The translations under genes were made by a program, and so were the position numbers. A DNA stretch of 64,000 nt from Paracoccus sp. S1E-3. GTDB lineage: Bacteria; Pseudomonadota; Alphaproteobacteria; Rhodobacterales; Rhodobacteraceae. This document shows, in pieces, positions 55,605 through 63,661 of the stretch (the first letter of the stretch is position 1; the number at the start of each line of letters is the position of its first letter). Location of the stretch: contig NZ_JACEMU010000004.1 of the NCBI RefSeq assembly GCF_013868135.1, forward strand, positions 434,001-498,000, read 5' to 3'. The notes below the pieces were generated by a model. It searched no databases. It had not been told where the DNA came from and saw only the letters and a list, made by a program, of their open reading frames with translations.

Positions 55605-55915
55605 GGTCTCCTGCTGCCGCCAGTCGGGCGCTTTCCCGGTCTCGACCCATGTCTCGCCTAGGATGGTGTTGCGGAACGCCTTGATCGCCTCGTCCGACCC
55701 CTGAGCTGCGTCCCATGCCCGAACGATCCGCTCCCAGCTCAGCCAGCCGATCGGCGAATAGAGCGCCGAGAGGTGATACCCGACCGTGGTCGGATCGGCG
55801 GCCGTGGCGGTCGCCCGCCACTCGCCGCCTTCCAGCATCGCCGTCTTGTGGTGTTCCGTGATTGCCGCGTCGCAGCCCTCGCAGTGATATTCCGCCGTTT
55901 CCGGCTTACCCTTCT
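55605..55915 (-). pseudogene. phage terminase large subunit (GpA-type) fragment
   Basis: The minus strand encodes GKPETAEYHCEGCDAAITEHHK, then AADPTTVGYHLSALYSPIGW and AFRNTILGETWVETGKAPDW. This is the middle part of GpA-type terminase large subunits, with a zinc-knuckle-like Cys pair. No ATPase or nuclease motif is included. The fragment is joined upstream, in another frame, to a primase remnant near 55916 and stops matching at about 55610. Confidence 0.65.
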
Positions 55916-56150
55916 GACCGAGCCTGCGAACTCGCCGTTCGCATCGGCCCACGCCTTCCAGTCGGCGAACATCGCGGAGGTGCTGGCGCTGAGGTGCAAC
56001 CCGACAGAGCAGCGCTCGTCGATCCAGCGACCGATGGCGTCCTCGGCCTCGAAGTAATCCTCGGTGGCGGCCATCACGGCGGGCGGTGGGCGCAGCCCCG
56101 TCCGCTGCCATTCGATGCAACCCTCGAGCGCCCACGCGAGGATAGCGCCA
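55916..56150 (-). pseudogene. phage/plasmid primase C-terminal fragment
   Basis: From about 56150 the minus strand reads AILAWALEGCIEWQRTGL, PPPAVMAATEDYFEAEDAIGRW, then ASTSAMFADWKAWADANGEFAGS. This is the C-terminal pattern of P4-type/D5-like primase-helicases. The helicase core is absent. At its 5' side it meets the N-terminally truncated serine recombinase head-on, and at its 3' side the terminase fragment. Confidence 0.65.
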
Positions 56151-56899
56151 CGCATGTGCGCTGGATCTTCGCGCGCTTCCTCAAGATCGGATCCTGCACG
56201 GAACTGGCGCGAGAAGTCGGCGCACGCGGCATCCGGACACCGCGCGGCAACCGGATCGACAAGAAGTACATCTACCGCATGCTCAGCAACCGCGCCTACA
56301 TCGGCGAGGCGGTCCACAAGGGCGACAGCTATCCCGGCGAGCACGACGCCATCATCGACCAAGAGACGTGGGACCGTGTCCATGCGATGCTGCAGGAGAG
56401 CCCCCGGAAGCGCGCCGCCCGCACACGCGCCGACACGCCCGCGCTGCTGAAGGGGCTGCTGTTCGGGCCCGATGGCGCCGCGTTCTCACCGACGCATACT
56501 CGGAAGGGGGATCGTCTCTACCGCTACTATGTCAGTCAGACCGTGCTGAAGCATGGTGCTGGTTCGTGTCCGGTCGGCCGCGTGCCTGCGGGCGAGATCG
56601 AGGGCGCTGTCATCGACCAGCTCCGCGCCGTGTTCCGCCAGCCGGAGATCGTTGCGGGGACGTGGAAGGCGGCGCGCGCCCATGCCGACGACCTCACCGA
56701 GGCCGACGCCCGCGCAGCGCTTCAGCAGCTCGACCCGCTGTGGGACGAACTTTTCCCCGCCGAGCAGGCCCGCATCGTGGCGCTGCTGGTCGAGCGGGTG
56801 GACGTCGGCACCGATGGCCTGAACGTCCGGCTGCGCGTGGACGGCCTCGGCGGCCTCGCGCGTGAGATGTTGGCTGGGGACATGGGGGCGGCCGCATGA
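56151..56899 (+). pseudogene. serine recombinase lacking its catalytic N-terminus
   Basis: From about 56151 the plus strand encodes the recombinase and C-terminal domains of a large serine recombinase: VRWIFARFLKIGSCTELAREVG, KKYIYRMLSNRAYIGEAVHKG, a zinc-ribbon-like part with RLYRYYVSQTVLKHG, and a coiled-coil tail LQQLDPLWDELFPAEQARIVA. The resolvase domain with the nucleophilic serine is absent; its place is taken by antisense primase sequence. It is not the missing end of the recombinase at 38715, whose recombinase domain is separately present. It overlaps the next gene by four bases. Confidence 0.8.
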
Positions 56900-57387
56900 C
56901 CCGCGGCACGCCCATCCCCGAGACAGTGACGCTCCACGCCCCATTTCGCATCGTGAGGCGCGGTGGACGGAAGGAGATGCAGCTGCCGGACGACGTCTCG
57001 CATCAAAGACGGACGGACAGCACGTTGGTCAAGGCGCTGGCCCGCGCATTCCGCTGGAAGCGCCTGCTGGAGTCGGGCGAATTCGCCACCATCACCGAAC
57101 TGGCCGAGCGCGAGGGGATCGCGTCTTCCTTCCTCTCCCGCAGTCTTCGAATGACACTGCTTGCGCCACACATCGTAGAAGCGATCCTGGAAGGGAAGCA
57201 GGTGCCTGAGGTCACGCTGGAGCGGTTGCGGGAGCCTTTCCCGGTTGAGTGGGACCAGCAGCTCCAAACCGATGGACAAGGGCTGACCCGCACGAACTCC
57301 ATCGACGAGTCGCACCGACTTCAGCTAAGAAGGAAGAAAAGAGTGACAACGATGGGTCCTACAGGCAACCATGACATCAGATCCTAA
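56896..57387 (+). CDS. small recombinase-associated protein
   Basis: A 163-residue frame. The core (about 40-120: TLVKALARAFRWKRLLESGEFATITELAEREG, SFLSRSLRMTLLAPHIVEAILEG, then REPFPVEWDQQ) is a conserved small protein, with an HTH-like part, often encoded immediately after large serine recombinases. The start overlaps the recombinase stop (ATGA). After residue 125 the sequence no longer looks conserved, and the frame runs 17 bases into avcD. The tail includes an internal ATG at 57352 that gives an 11-codon peptide and may act as a leader for avcD. Confidence 0.6.
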   Translation: MTRGTPIPETVTLHAPFRIVRRGGRKEMQLPDDVSHQRRTDSTLVKALARAFRWKRLLESGEFATITELAEREGIASSFLSRSLRMTLLAPHIVEAILEGKQVPEVTLERLREPFPVEWDQQLQTDGQGLTRTNSIDESHRLQLRRKKRVTTMGPTGNHDIRS

Positions 57388-58990
57388 ACCTCAAGAAAAC
57401 GCTCGATCAGCTATTTTTGTCGACAAGCGTTCCGGGCAAGATGTCCTAAAGGGCTTGCGCACCAATGAAGTATTTGTTGCCATAGTTGGCCCCGCCGGGT
57501 CCGGTTCTGGGACTGCGGCAAAGATCCTTAAGGCGTTTCTCGAGGAGACTGACTTTGAGGTCGAAATAGTAAAGGCTAGCTCTCTAATTCGAGCCGCTGC
57601 CGAACGCGCTGGGCGGCCCGTGCCGCCAACTGGTGCGCGTAAATCCATCGAAAATGTCGAAATGATGCAGGACCGCGGTGACGAGCTTCGGGAGGGAAAG
57701 TTGTACTCTCGCCCAGAGGATCATTCAGCCATTGCACGTCTCGCCCTAAAGCAGATCGCCGAACTGCGAGCGACGCTTCAAGGGCAAACTTTCTCGGGTG
57801 CCCCAGTAGAGCCTGACGGGAAGCATAGGGCCTATATAATTGATTCGCTCCGACACCCTGCGGAAGTCGCCATACTCCGCGAGGTTTACCAAGATGCCTT
57901 TACGTTGCTTGGAATTGTATGTGATCCCGTAAAACGGGAGAAGCGAATCCGTGAAAACTTTTTCGATCGATCCCAATGGGGTGAACCGACAGTAAAGGAG
58001 CAGGTCCGGGATTTCTTGACACGGGATGAAGATGCGCCCGAGAAGCATGGACAACATGTCTCGGATACATTTCATGAAGCTGACTTCTTTGTCGACAACT
58101 CAATCGATGCTGGCGACGATCTTGCTTTTACAGGCATGAATGATCAGCTTCGCCGCTTCGTAAATCTAATCACGCAGTCCAAGATTGTCCGCCCCACCAT
58201 ATCCGAAACAGCCATGCATCATGCACGCTCCGCCCAGATGAGAAGTGCTTGCTTGTCGCGACAGGTTGGCGCTGCGCTCGTGGATGCCAACGGCAATATT
58301 GTTGCAACCGGTACAAACGACGTGCCGCAAGCCGGAGGTGGCTTGTACGGAGAGGGATTCACAATACAGCTCGAAGGGGATCAAAGATGCGCTTTCCGTG
58401 ACTCAGTGTTCTGTAGCAGCAACCGTGAGCAAAATAAGATCATCGAGGAGCTGCTTGAAGAATTTCCCGAACTGATGGAGGGCAAAGATAAGTTTGAAGT
58501 GCTCAAGCGCATTCGCGGGACAAGAATTGGTGGCTTGATTGAATTCAGCCGCGCTGTCCATGCGGAAATGGACGCAATATTGTCCGCGTCAGTTTCTGGC
58601 ACGTCTCCTTGCGGCTGCCGAATGTACGTGACCACTTATCCTTGCCATTACTGCGCACGCCACATCGTGGCTTCAGGAATCGATGAGGTGCAGTTCATCG
58701 AGCCGTATCCCAAGAGCAAAGCCACTGAACTACACAGTGACTCGATAACGACCGAATCCAACGATTGGACACCTCCATCGCAGGGAGGCACTCATGTCTT
58801 GTTTCGACCTTTTGTTGGTGTTGCGCCCCAGCTTTATCGAAGGGTCTTTCTGAAAGATAGAAGTTACAAGGATAAAATAACGGGCGAATTTGTATTTGGC
58901 ACCCCAGATTGGGGTCGACCGACGGAAGTCTATAAGGTTTCGTATTCGGCCATGGAGGCTGAGCTAGCCTTGGAGGTCGACAGTGCGTGA
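57371..58990 (+). CDS. avcD: AvcD-like antiviral dCTP/dCMP deaminase with P-loop domain
   Basis: A 539-residue protein with two domains. The N-terminal half (about 1-250) is a P-loop kinase-like domain with VAIVGPAGSGSGTAAK. The C-terminal half (about 275-510) is a cytidine/deoxycytidylate deaminase with the zinc site HAEMDAIL (His and catalytic Glu) and PCHYCARHIV (two zinc cysteines). This architecture is that of AvcD/dCTP deaminase anti-phage proteins, which deplete deoxycytidine nucleotides during infection. The DNA is clearly more AT-rich than its surroundings, indicating transfer. No strong ribosome site precedes the ATG. The stop overlaps the next gene by eight bases. In Vibrio the toxin is held off by an RNA, AvcI, encoded upstream; I could not identify such an RNA here. 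Confidence 0.85.
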   Translation: MTSDPKPQENARSAIFVDKRSGQDVLKGLRTNEVFVAIVGPAGSGSGTAAKILKAFLEETDFEVEIVKASSLIRAAAERAGRPVPPTGARKSIENVEMMQDRGDELREGKLYSRPEDHSAIARLALKQIAELRATLQGQTFSGAPVEPDGKHRAYIIDSLRHPAEVAILREVYQDAFTLLGIVCDPVKREKRIRENFFDRSQWGEPTVKEQVRDFLTRDEDAPEKHGQHVSDTFHEADFFVDNSIDAGDDLAFTGMNDQLRRFVNLITQSKIVRPTISETAMHHARSAQMRSACLSRQVGAALVDANGNIVATGTNDVPQAGGGLYGEGFTIQLEGDQRCAFRDSVFCSSNREQNKIIEELLEEFPELMEGKDKFEVLKRIRGTRIGGLIEFSRAVHAEMDAILSASVSGTSPCGCRMYVTTYPCHYCARHIVASGIDEVQFIEPYPKSKATELHSDSITTESNDWTPPSQGGTHVLFRPFVGVAPQLYRRVFLKDRSYKDKITGEFVFGTPDWGRPTEVYKVSYSAMEAELALEVDSA

Positions 58991-59498
58991 TCGCAAGCTC
59001 CATTTAGTATACAGCTCAACACCGTCAGAGGTAGCCAACACGCAAAGAGACGAGTGGGGGTTTCAAAACGCACGTCAGCTGCAATTGTTCGACAGCTTTG
59101 ATAAAATTCGCATTGTTCTGGTGCCTATTGCTGAGATTTCTGCTCACTCATTCAGGAAGGCTATCCAAGAGAAGAACCCGTTACTTATAATTGATACGAG
59201 GACTTTTCCGGACTTTTTCTCAATATTTTCATCGACCGATGAAGCATTTTCGGATTTTCGAGCAAGAGGAATCGAATACAAGCGTATCCCATTGGAGCCT
59301 AGAGGACCTGATGGAGATGGCTGGGCGAATCTAGACACGCTAAGACGCCTCATTGGTGTGTATCTCGAACGCAAGGCGGGCGCGCCAGTGCTACTTCTTA
59401 CAAGTACGTCAAAGAAATCAGCACAGCTAGCGGCGAAGGTCCCTGGGTACCTATCTCAGGAAGTCGCCGAGACGCACCTTGAAGAATTTCCGATATGA
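58983..59498 (+). CDS. unrecognised protein coupled to avcD (DUF488-like features)
   Basis: A 171-residue soluble protein starting GTG 58983 inside the avcD end and ending in ATGA, where the next gene starts. Visible features: IVLVPIAEISAHSFRKAIQ, NPLLIIDTRTFPDFFSIF and PVLLLTSTSKKSAQLAAKV. The LLIIDTRTFPDF stretch recalls the strand-loop of DUF488/rhodanese-like folds, but I cannot assign it with confidence. It has no signal peptide or membrane segment. The double overlap implies coordinated expression with AvcD and HsdR, so it is probably a defence component or its regulator. AT-rich like avcD. Confidence 0.6.
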   Translation: MRDRKLHLVYSSTPSEVANTQRDEWGFQNARQLQLFDSFDKIRIVLVPIAEISAHSFRKAIQEKNPLLIIDTRTFPDFFSIFSSTDEAFSDFRARGIEYKRIPLEPRGPDGDGWANLDTLRRLIGVYLERKAGAPVLLLTSTSKKSAQLAAKVPGYLSQEVAETHLEEFPI

Positions 59499-60178
59499 AC
59501 GAAGCCGACACCTGCAGGAAGTTTGTCGTCCCGAAGCTGCAGGAAGCAGGCTGGGATGATCGCCCGCACGCGATAAACGAGCAGAGAACTTTTACTGACG
59601 GCCGAGTTGTATTTGTCGGCGGCAAGGCTCGCCGTGGCAAGCAGAAGCGCTCAGACTATCTGCTCCGATATTATCCGGATTTCCCGATCGCCGTCGTTGA
59701 GGCCAAATCCCGCTACCGGCACGCCGCGGAGGGCCTCCAACAAGCCAAGGAATATGCAGAAATCCTTGGACTTCGGTTCGCGTATTCGACCAACGGGATC
59801 GAGATTGTCGAGTTCGACTACACGACCGGCATCGAGCGGACGATTTCGGATTTCCCGGCGCCTGATGACCTTTGGGCTCGGCTCCGCCGCGCCGAGGGCA
59901 TTGTCGACGACCAAGTGGCCGAACGGCTGCTGACGCCCACCTTTCCAGACCGAGCCAAACCCCTTCGCTACTATCAGGAAATCGCGGTGAACCGCGCGGT
60001 CCAAGTGGCCCTTCAGGGCAGGAAGCGGGCCCTTCTCACACTGTGCACCGGAGCGGGCAAGACTGCCGTCGCCTTCCAGATCTGCTGGAAGCTATGGTCA
60101 GCACGCTGGAATTCCAAAGGGGTCAACCCTTCCTTCTCGACCTTCTGCTGCACAGTTCGGAAGACCTCGACCCCATGA
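59495..60178 (+). pseudogene. hsdR: type I restriction HsdR-like protein, C-terminally truncated
   Basis: The first 200 residues match the N-terminal endonuclease and start of the helicase of HsdR: CRKFVVPKLQEAGWDD, HAINEQRTFTDGRV, YPDFPIAVVEAKSRY (the PD-ExK-type Glu-Ala-Lys), FAYSTNGIEIVEFD, PLRYYQEIAVNRAV and the Walker A LLTLCTGAGKTAVAFQI. After WKLWSARWN, at about 60115, homology ends and the frame runs into antisense of another fragment. At least 600 residues of the motor are missing, and no hsdM or hsdS is nearby. Its ATG overlaps the previous stop (ATGA). Confidence 0.82.
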
Positions 60179-60265
60179 GCGCTGTGCGTTCCGAGAATGA
60201 GGCGCATCTTGATGCGGTTCTCGCGCGGCTTGCGGATCGCGAAGTCAGGCAGCCATGTCGCAGCT
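60100..60265 (-). pseudogene. fragment of unclear family (possibly TcmP-like)
   Basis: The minus strand reads [19 protein letters not shown], then [20 protein letters not shown] and [12 protein letters not shown]. It resembles the C-terminal region of three-Cys-motif partner proteins (TcmP), which often accompany Gp37/Gp68-type genes. It is bounded by the HsdR fragment on one side and a DUF5131 fragment on the other, in a different frame. The identification is tentative. Confidence 0.3.
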
Positions 60266-60482
60266 CCGGCATCCGCGGCTTTTTCCAGAGCACGGGCTGC
60301 TTCAGCCTCGACGGCCAGAGTGTCAGGTCAAAGCCCTGCTCGTAGGGGTGTCCAGGGATTCCACGCCAGCGCTCTGCGAACCGCTCGGCGTAGCAGTTGT
60401 CACAACCGGGACCGACCTTGGTGCAGCCCGTCACCGGGTTCCACGTCGCGTCCGTCCATTCGATGTCTGACTTCTGGGCCAA
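60266..60482 (-). pseudogene. phage Gp37/Gp68 (DUF5131) family N-terminal fragment
   Basis: ATG at 60482 begins [20 protein letters not shown], followed by [20 protein letters not shown] with three cysteines and [15 protein letters not shown]. This is the conserved N-terminus of the radical-SAM-like Gp37/Gp68 family. Similarity stops after about 72 residues (KKPRM), whereas the family is about 230 residues or more. Often a neighbour of TcmP in mobile elements. Confidence 0.7.
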
Positions 60483-61108
60483 CTGCTCGCCTCACACTTT
60501 TTCACAACGGTAACACGCGGTTGACTCAGCACAAAGCACGAACAGCGGCTGGGGTGAGATTGGTCCCAGCTGCAGCCGAACCAGCGAGCAACGGGCGGCG
60601 TTCGATCTCTGTTCCATCCGCCATCCAGATGGATTTTCTAAATCGCGTGCATCACGGACTTCGAAAGATCGCTTGAAAGCAATGACTTAAAGCTGTTCAC
60701 CGAAAGCGCGGCGGTTAACAGGTCCGGAGAATACCGGCCCGGAGAGAACGCGTGTGCGCCCTTCGGGGCGTGGGCCAGTTAACAGCCCCTCCCGCATAAC
60801 CCCCGAATACAACGGAAAAATCCGGCCGGAGTCGGATCGGGAGAACGCTTTCGCGAGGGCAAGTGGCGGAGTGGACGGGACCGGGATTCAACGTTCTCCA
60901 CTGGCGAAGTCGTTGCTACAGTGGATGCAAATCTCTGATTCGAAGGGACAGACGGTATCATCAGTAGTGTTGGCGGAACTTATGAATTTGGCCGTGTCCC
61001 GGGTAGCGTTGCAGCAGTTCGCGCAACGCTTGCGGCGTGTTCGGAAGCCAAGCAAAAGATCGCACGATCTCAAGCCTCATGTCTCTGTTACTGTAGGGAC
61101 GAGGTAGC
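60483..61108. other. gene-poor junction containing attachment-site-like repeat
   Basis: About 625 bases with no convincing gene. A repeat copy lies at 60783-60909. On the minus strand near 61085-60966 a short open stretch (LPNTPQALRELLQRYPG) may be a gene remnant of unknown type. I see no RNA gene other than the partial tRNA-like end. Confidence 0.5.
60783..60909. repeat. imperfect direct repeat, copy 2, with tRNA-Asp-like 3' end
   Basis: Matches 37455-37580 in the same orientation. On the minus strand 60881-60864 reads GTCCCGTCCACTCCGCCA, identical to the usual 3' end of alphaproteobacterial tRNA-Asp including CCA. An ATCCG/CGGAT hairpin with TTTTT follows, like a tRNA terminator. The rest of the tRNA is absent. 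This is the form expected of an attachment site left by an element that integrates in a tRNA 3' end. Confidence 0.7.
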
Positions 61109-63661
61109 GTGATGCCGATGGACTTCGCTGCTTCGATCAAAGACGAGATCGACGGTCGGCCGCTGCATCTGTACCGGCTTTCGGAACGCCGCTTCGACGA
61201 ACTCGAGATCGGTCTCCGCAGCGGCCTTGGACGATCGAGGGACGGTGAAACGGCCGCGGCCTTCGTCCTATGGGCAGCAGAGCACTATCGACGGAATTTC
61301 GCCGGCGGATCCTTCTCCTGGGCTTTCCTCACGGATGAGCTCGGCCTCAGTCTCGACCAAGCTACACTGCGTGACCTAACAGCCAGAGGACTGCGGAAGC
61401 TGCGTCGCCCGCCGCCCCGCAGCAGCGATGCGGGCGTGCAGTACCTGCGTACGCTCGCCGCCGAGGGCGGGCTTCCTGTGAGGCTTCTGGCGAACGAAGG
61501 CGGCTATCGTGCGGCGCTCGTCGGCCTCGTCGCCGATCTGGAGCGCTTCGGCGCAGGCTGTCCAGAGGAGCAGGCGCTGGCCTTCGCCCGGAGACGCGCG
61601 GAACGTTTGCCGATGGGCTATCGCACCGAGGAGTTCCACGGTCTTTTCGTGCAGTTCGCTCGCGAGCTTGTCGACTTGCGCGGCCGGGCACCGCGCGATT
61701 TGGCCGCCGCCGACGTCGAGAGCTGGCTCGACCGCGCGGAGCCGGCCTGGCGCGAGCGCCTTACGCTACGCTTCGACGGGGATGCCGCCCGTGCGCTCTT
61801 CGCCGAAGCGATGACCGTGCGGGCCGGCGGCGAGGTCGATGAGCCGTTGGGCCGCCAGCTGGTGCGTGATGAGGATGGCGCCTGGCGGGCCTTCGTCGAC
61901 GTCGCCCCAGCGACCCGCCTGCCCGCGCGTCTGATGGACGGTATCGATGCGGCCTATCCGCGCGTGCGCCTCGCCCCGACCGGCGCGCTGGCAGCGGCCT
62001 GCCCGGACCTGATGCTAGCCCTCGACCGTGAGGAGGGCGGCTGGAGCGCGACCAGGATCAGCGGACGCCGGACGGCCCGCTTCCCCTTCCCCCTGTCGGC
62101 GCCGATTGAGCTGGTGGCGATGGCTGACGGCCGGCTGCTGCAACCTGTCTCCTTGCCCGGCGGAGGGGCGGTCGACCCAGCCGAGGGCCTGACACTCTGG
62201 ACGTTGGCCGAAAGCGGTGACGACGGCGCGGCGCGGCGGCTGGCCTGGGCCGGCAGCGCATCTCTGCGGACCCACGACCCGTTCGTCTGGGCGCTCGTGG
62301 GGGCGAATGCGCGGGTGACTTGCAGCGAGGGTCTGGTCGCCCAGCCGGGCGGCGAGAGCGCGGAGGGCCGGCTTCTGCGGCTTGAGGGCAAAGGGCGGAT
62401 CGGTGTGCGCGACTGGTCACTCGCGGTCGAGACGGGCGCGGACCGCACCGAGCGAGACGAAATCGCCGCTTTCGGTGCACAGGACAGCACGGTGCGCGAC
62501 GGGCGAGGGGTGCCAGTGTTCCGAGGTCTACCCGACATCGCCCTGCGCCGGGCGGGGCACGGGTTCGTCTCCCTTCCGACTCGGCGCCGTCTCTACCGTT
62601 CCGGCGGGCGCGGCGCTTGGCGGCGATCAGCACCGGAGGAGAGCTTCCTCGGCACGCTCGACGTGGCCGCGGAAGAAGACGGGAACGTGGGCGCACGGCT
62701 CCGGCTACGAATCCTGCCGCCGGCAGCGCGCTTCTCGATGGATGCCGGGGGCGAGGCGCTGAGCGTCTCCGGCTTCCCTGCCGGCTGGACCCTGCGGGTG
62801 GAAGACGCCACGCCGGCGGTGATCAATGAGGCTGGGTCGGCCCAGGTTCCGCTGCCCGCGGGCGGGGTCCGCAAGGCGCGGCTCCGCCTGCGCGCCGCTG
62901 CGCCAGATGGGGCGGAGACGCTGGACTGGCAACTCGCGCTCCCGGCCACGCGGGCCTATCTGGCAAGGCCAGACGGGTCGATCCTTGAGACACAGCGCGA
63001 GATCACGCTGCACGATCTGCGCGACTGGCGGGTGCTGCCAGCCCACGTCGGCCAGACCGACCTTAGCCTGCGGCTGGTCGCGCCCGGTCTTGGTGGCATA
63101 ACGTCGCCGCTGGCCGTCCGCGTCCACGGCGAGGCGCCCCTGTCGAGCATTCGAGACCTTGTGGACGACTTGCTCTCCCATGGCGGGCCGGACGCGGAGG
63201 TTCGGCTTCGAGCGCTCGCCGACGGGCACGAGTCGCCCCGACTCCTAGTGCGGCGGTTCCTTGGCGAGACCCATTTGACCGAGGATGGGGTGATCTTGCG
63301 AACGCATGGCGCACCGGGTGATGAACGGACGTTGCCCGACCTGGTGGCGATCAACATCGACGCGCCTGGGCCGGCGGTCGCGGCTCCCAACGCGCCGCCG
63401 GCGGCGATGGGAAACGTGCTCGGGCCAGGGCGCTGGTTCTTCCTTCCCTCTCTACACGGACAGCCGCTTCGCCCGCCCCGCCCGCTCGTGGTCGAGCCGG
63501 ATGCCGGACAAGAGGCGACGACCGATCAAGATGATCGTCTGCATGCCGCCGGCACCGGACGCAGCCGACCTTGCAGCCCCAGAAGGACGTGTGATCGGCG
63601 GCGAAGTAGCCGTCCGCGACCCGGAAATACCCCTGCAGCTCGACAGTATCGCCCGCGGTGA
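61109..63661 (+). CDS. large defence-island protein resembling YjiT/STY4851, 3'-truncated
   Basis: An 850-codon frame. The first part has FVLWAAEHYRRNFAGGSFSWAFL, followed by LTARGLRKLRRP and GGYRAALVGLVADLERF, which resembles the N-terminus of the uncharacterised YjiT/STY4851-ECs_5259 group found near restriction and other defence genes. The centre and C-terminus are rich in beta-strand-like segments (GRLLRLEGKGRIGVRDWSL, FPAGWTLRVEDATPAVI). Native sequence appears to end near 63530, residue about 808; the final 40 codons are antisense of a phage tail gene. The family link is from memory and moderate. Its role is unknown. Confidence 0.55.
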   Translation: MMPMDFAASIKDEIDGRPLHLYRLSERRFDELEIGLRSGLGRSRDGETAAAFVLWAAEHYRRNFAGGSFSWAFLTDELGLSLDQATLRDLTARGLRKLRRPPPRSSDAGVQYLRTLAAEGGLPVRLLANEGGYRAALVGLVADLERFGAGCPEEQALAFARRRAERLPMGYRTEEFHGLFVQFARELVDLRGRAPRDLAAADVESWLDRAEPAWRERLTLRFDGDAARALFAEAMTVRAGGEVDEPLGRQLVRDEDGAWRAFVDVAPATRLPARLMDGIDAAYPRVRLAPTGALAAACPDLMLALDREEGGWSATRISGRRTARFPFPLSAPIELVAMADGRLLQPVSLPGGGAVDPAEGLTLWTLAESGDDGAARRLAWAGSASLRTHDPFVWALVGANARVTCSEGLVAQPGGESAEGRLLRLEGKGRIGVRDWSLAVETGADRTERDEIAAFGAQDSTVRDGRGVPVFRGLPDIALRRAGHGFVSLPTRRRLYRSGGRGAWRRSAPEESFLGTLDVAAEEDGNVGARLRLRILPPAARFSMDAGGEALSVSGFPAGWTLRVEDATPAVINEAGSAQVPLPAGGVRKARLRLRAAAPDGAETLDWQLALPATRAYLARPDGSILETQREITLHDLRDWRVLPAHVGQTDLSLRLVAPGLGGITSPLAVRVHGEAPLSSIRDLVDDLLSHGGPDAEVRLRALADGHESPRLLVRRFLGETHLTEDGVILRTHGAPGDERTLPDLVAINIDAPGPAVAAPNAPPAAMGNVLGPGRWFFLPSLHGQPLRPPRPLVVEPDAGQEATTDQDDRLHAAGTGRSRPCSPRRTCDRRRSSRPRPGNTPAARQYRPR

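Noticed and set aside
38715..56899. The two recombinase pieces as halves of one split gene
   Set aside because: Both pieces contain the middle recombinase domain with different sequences, so they come from two different proteins.
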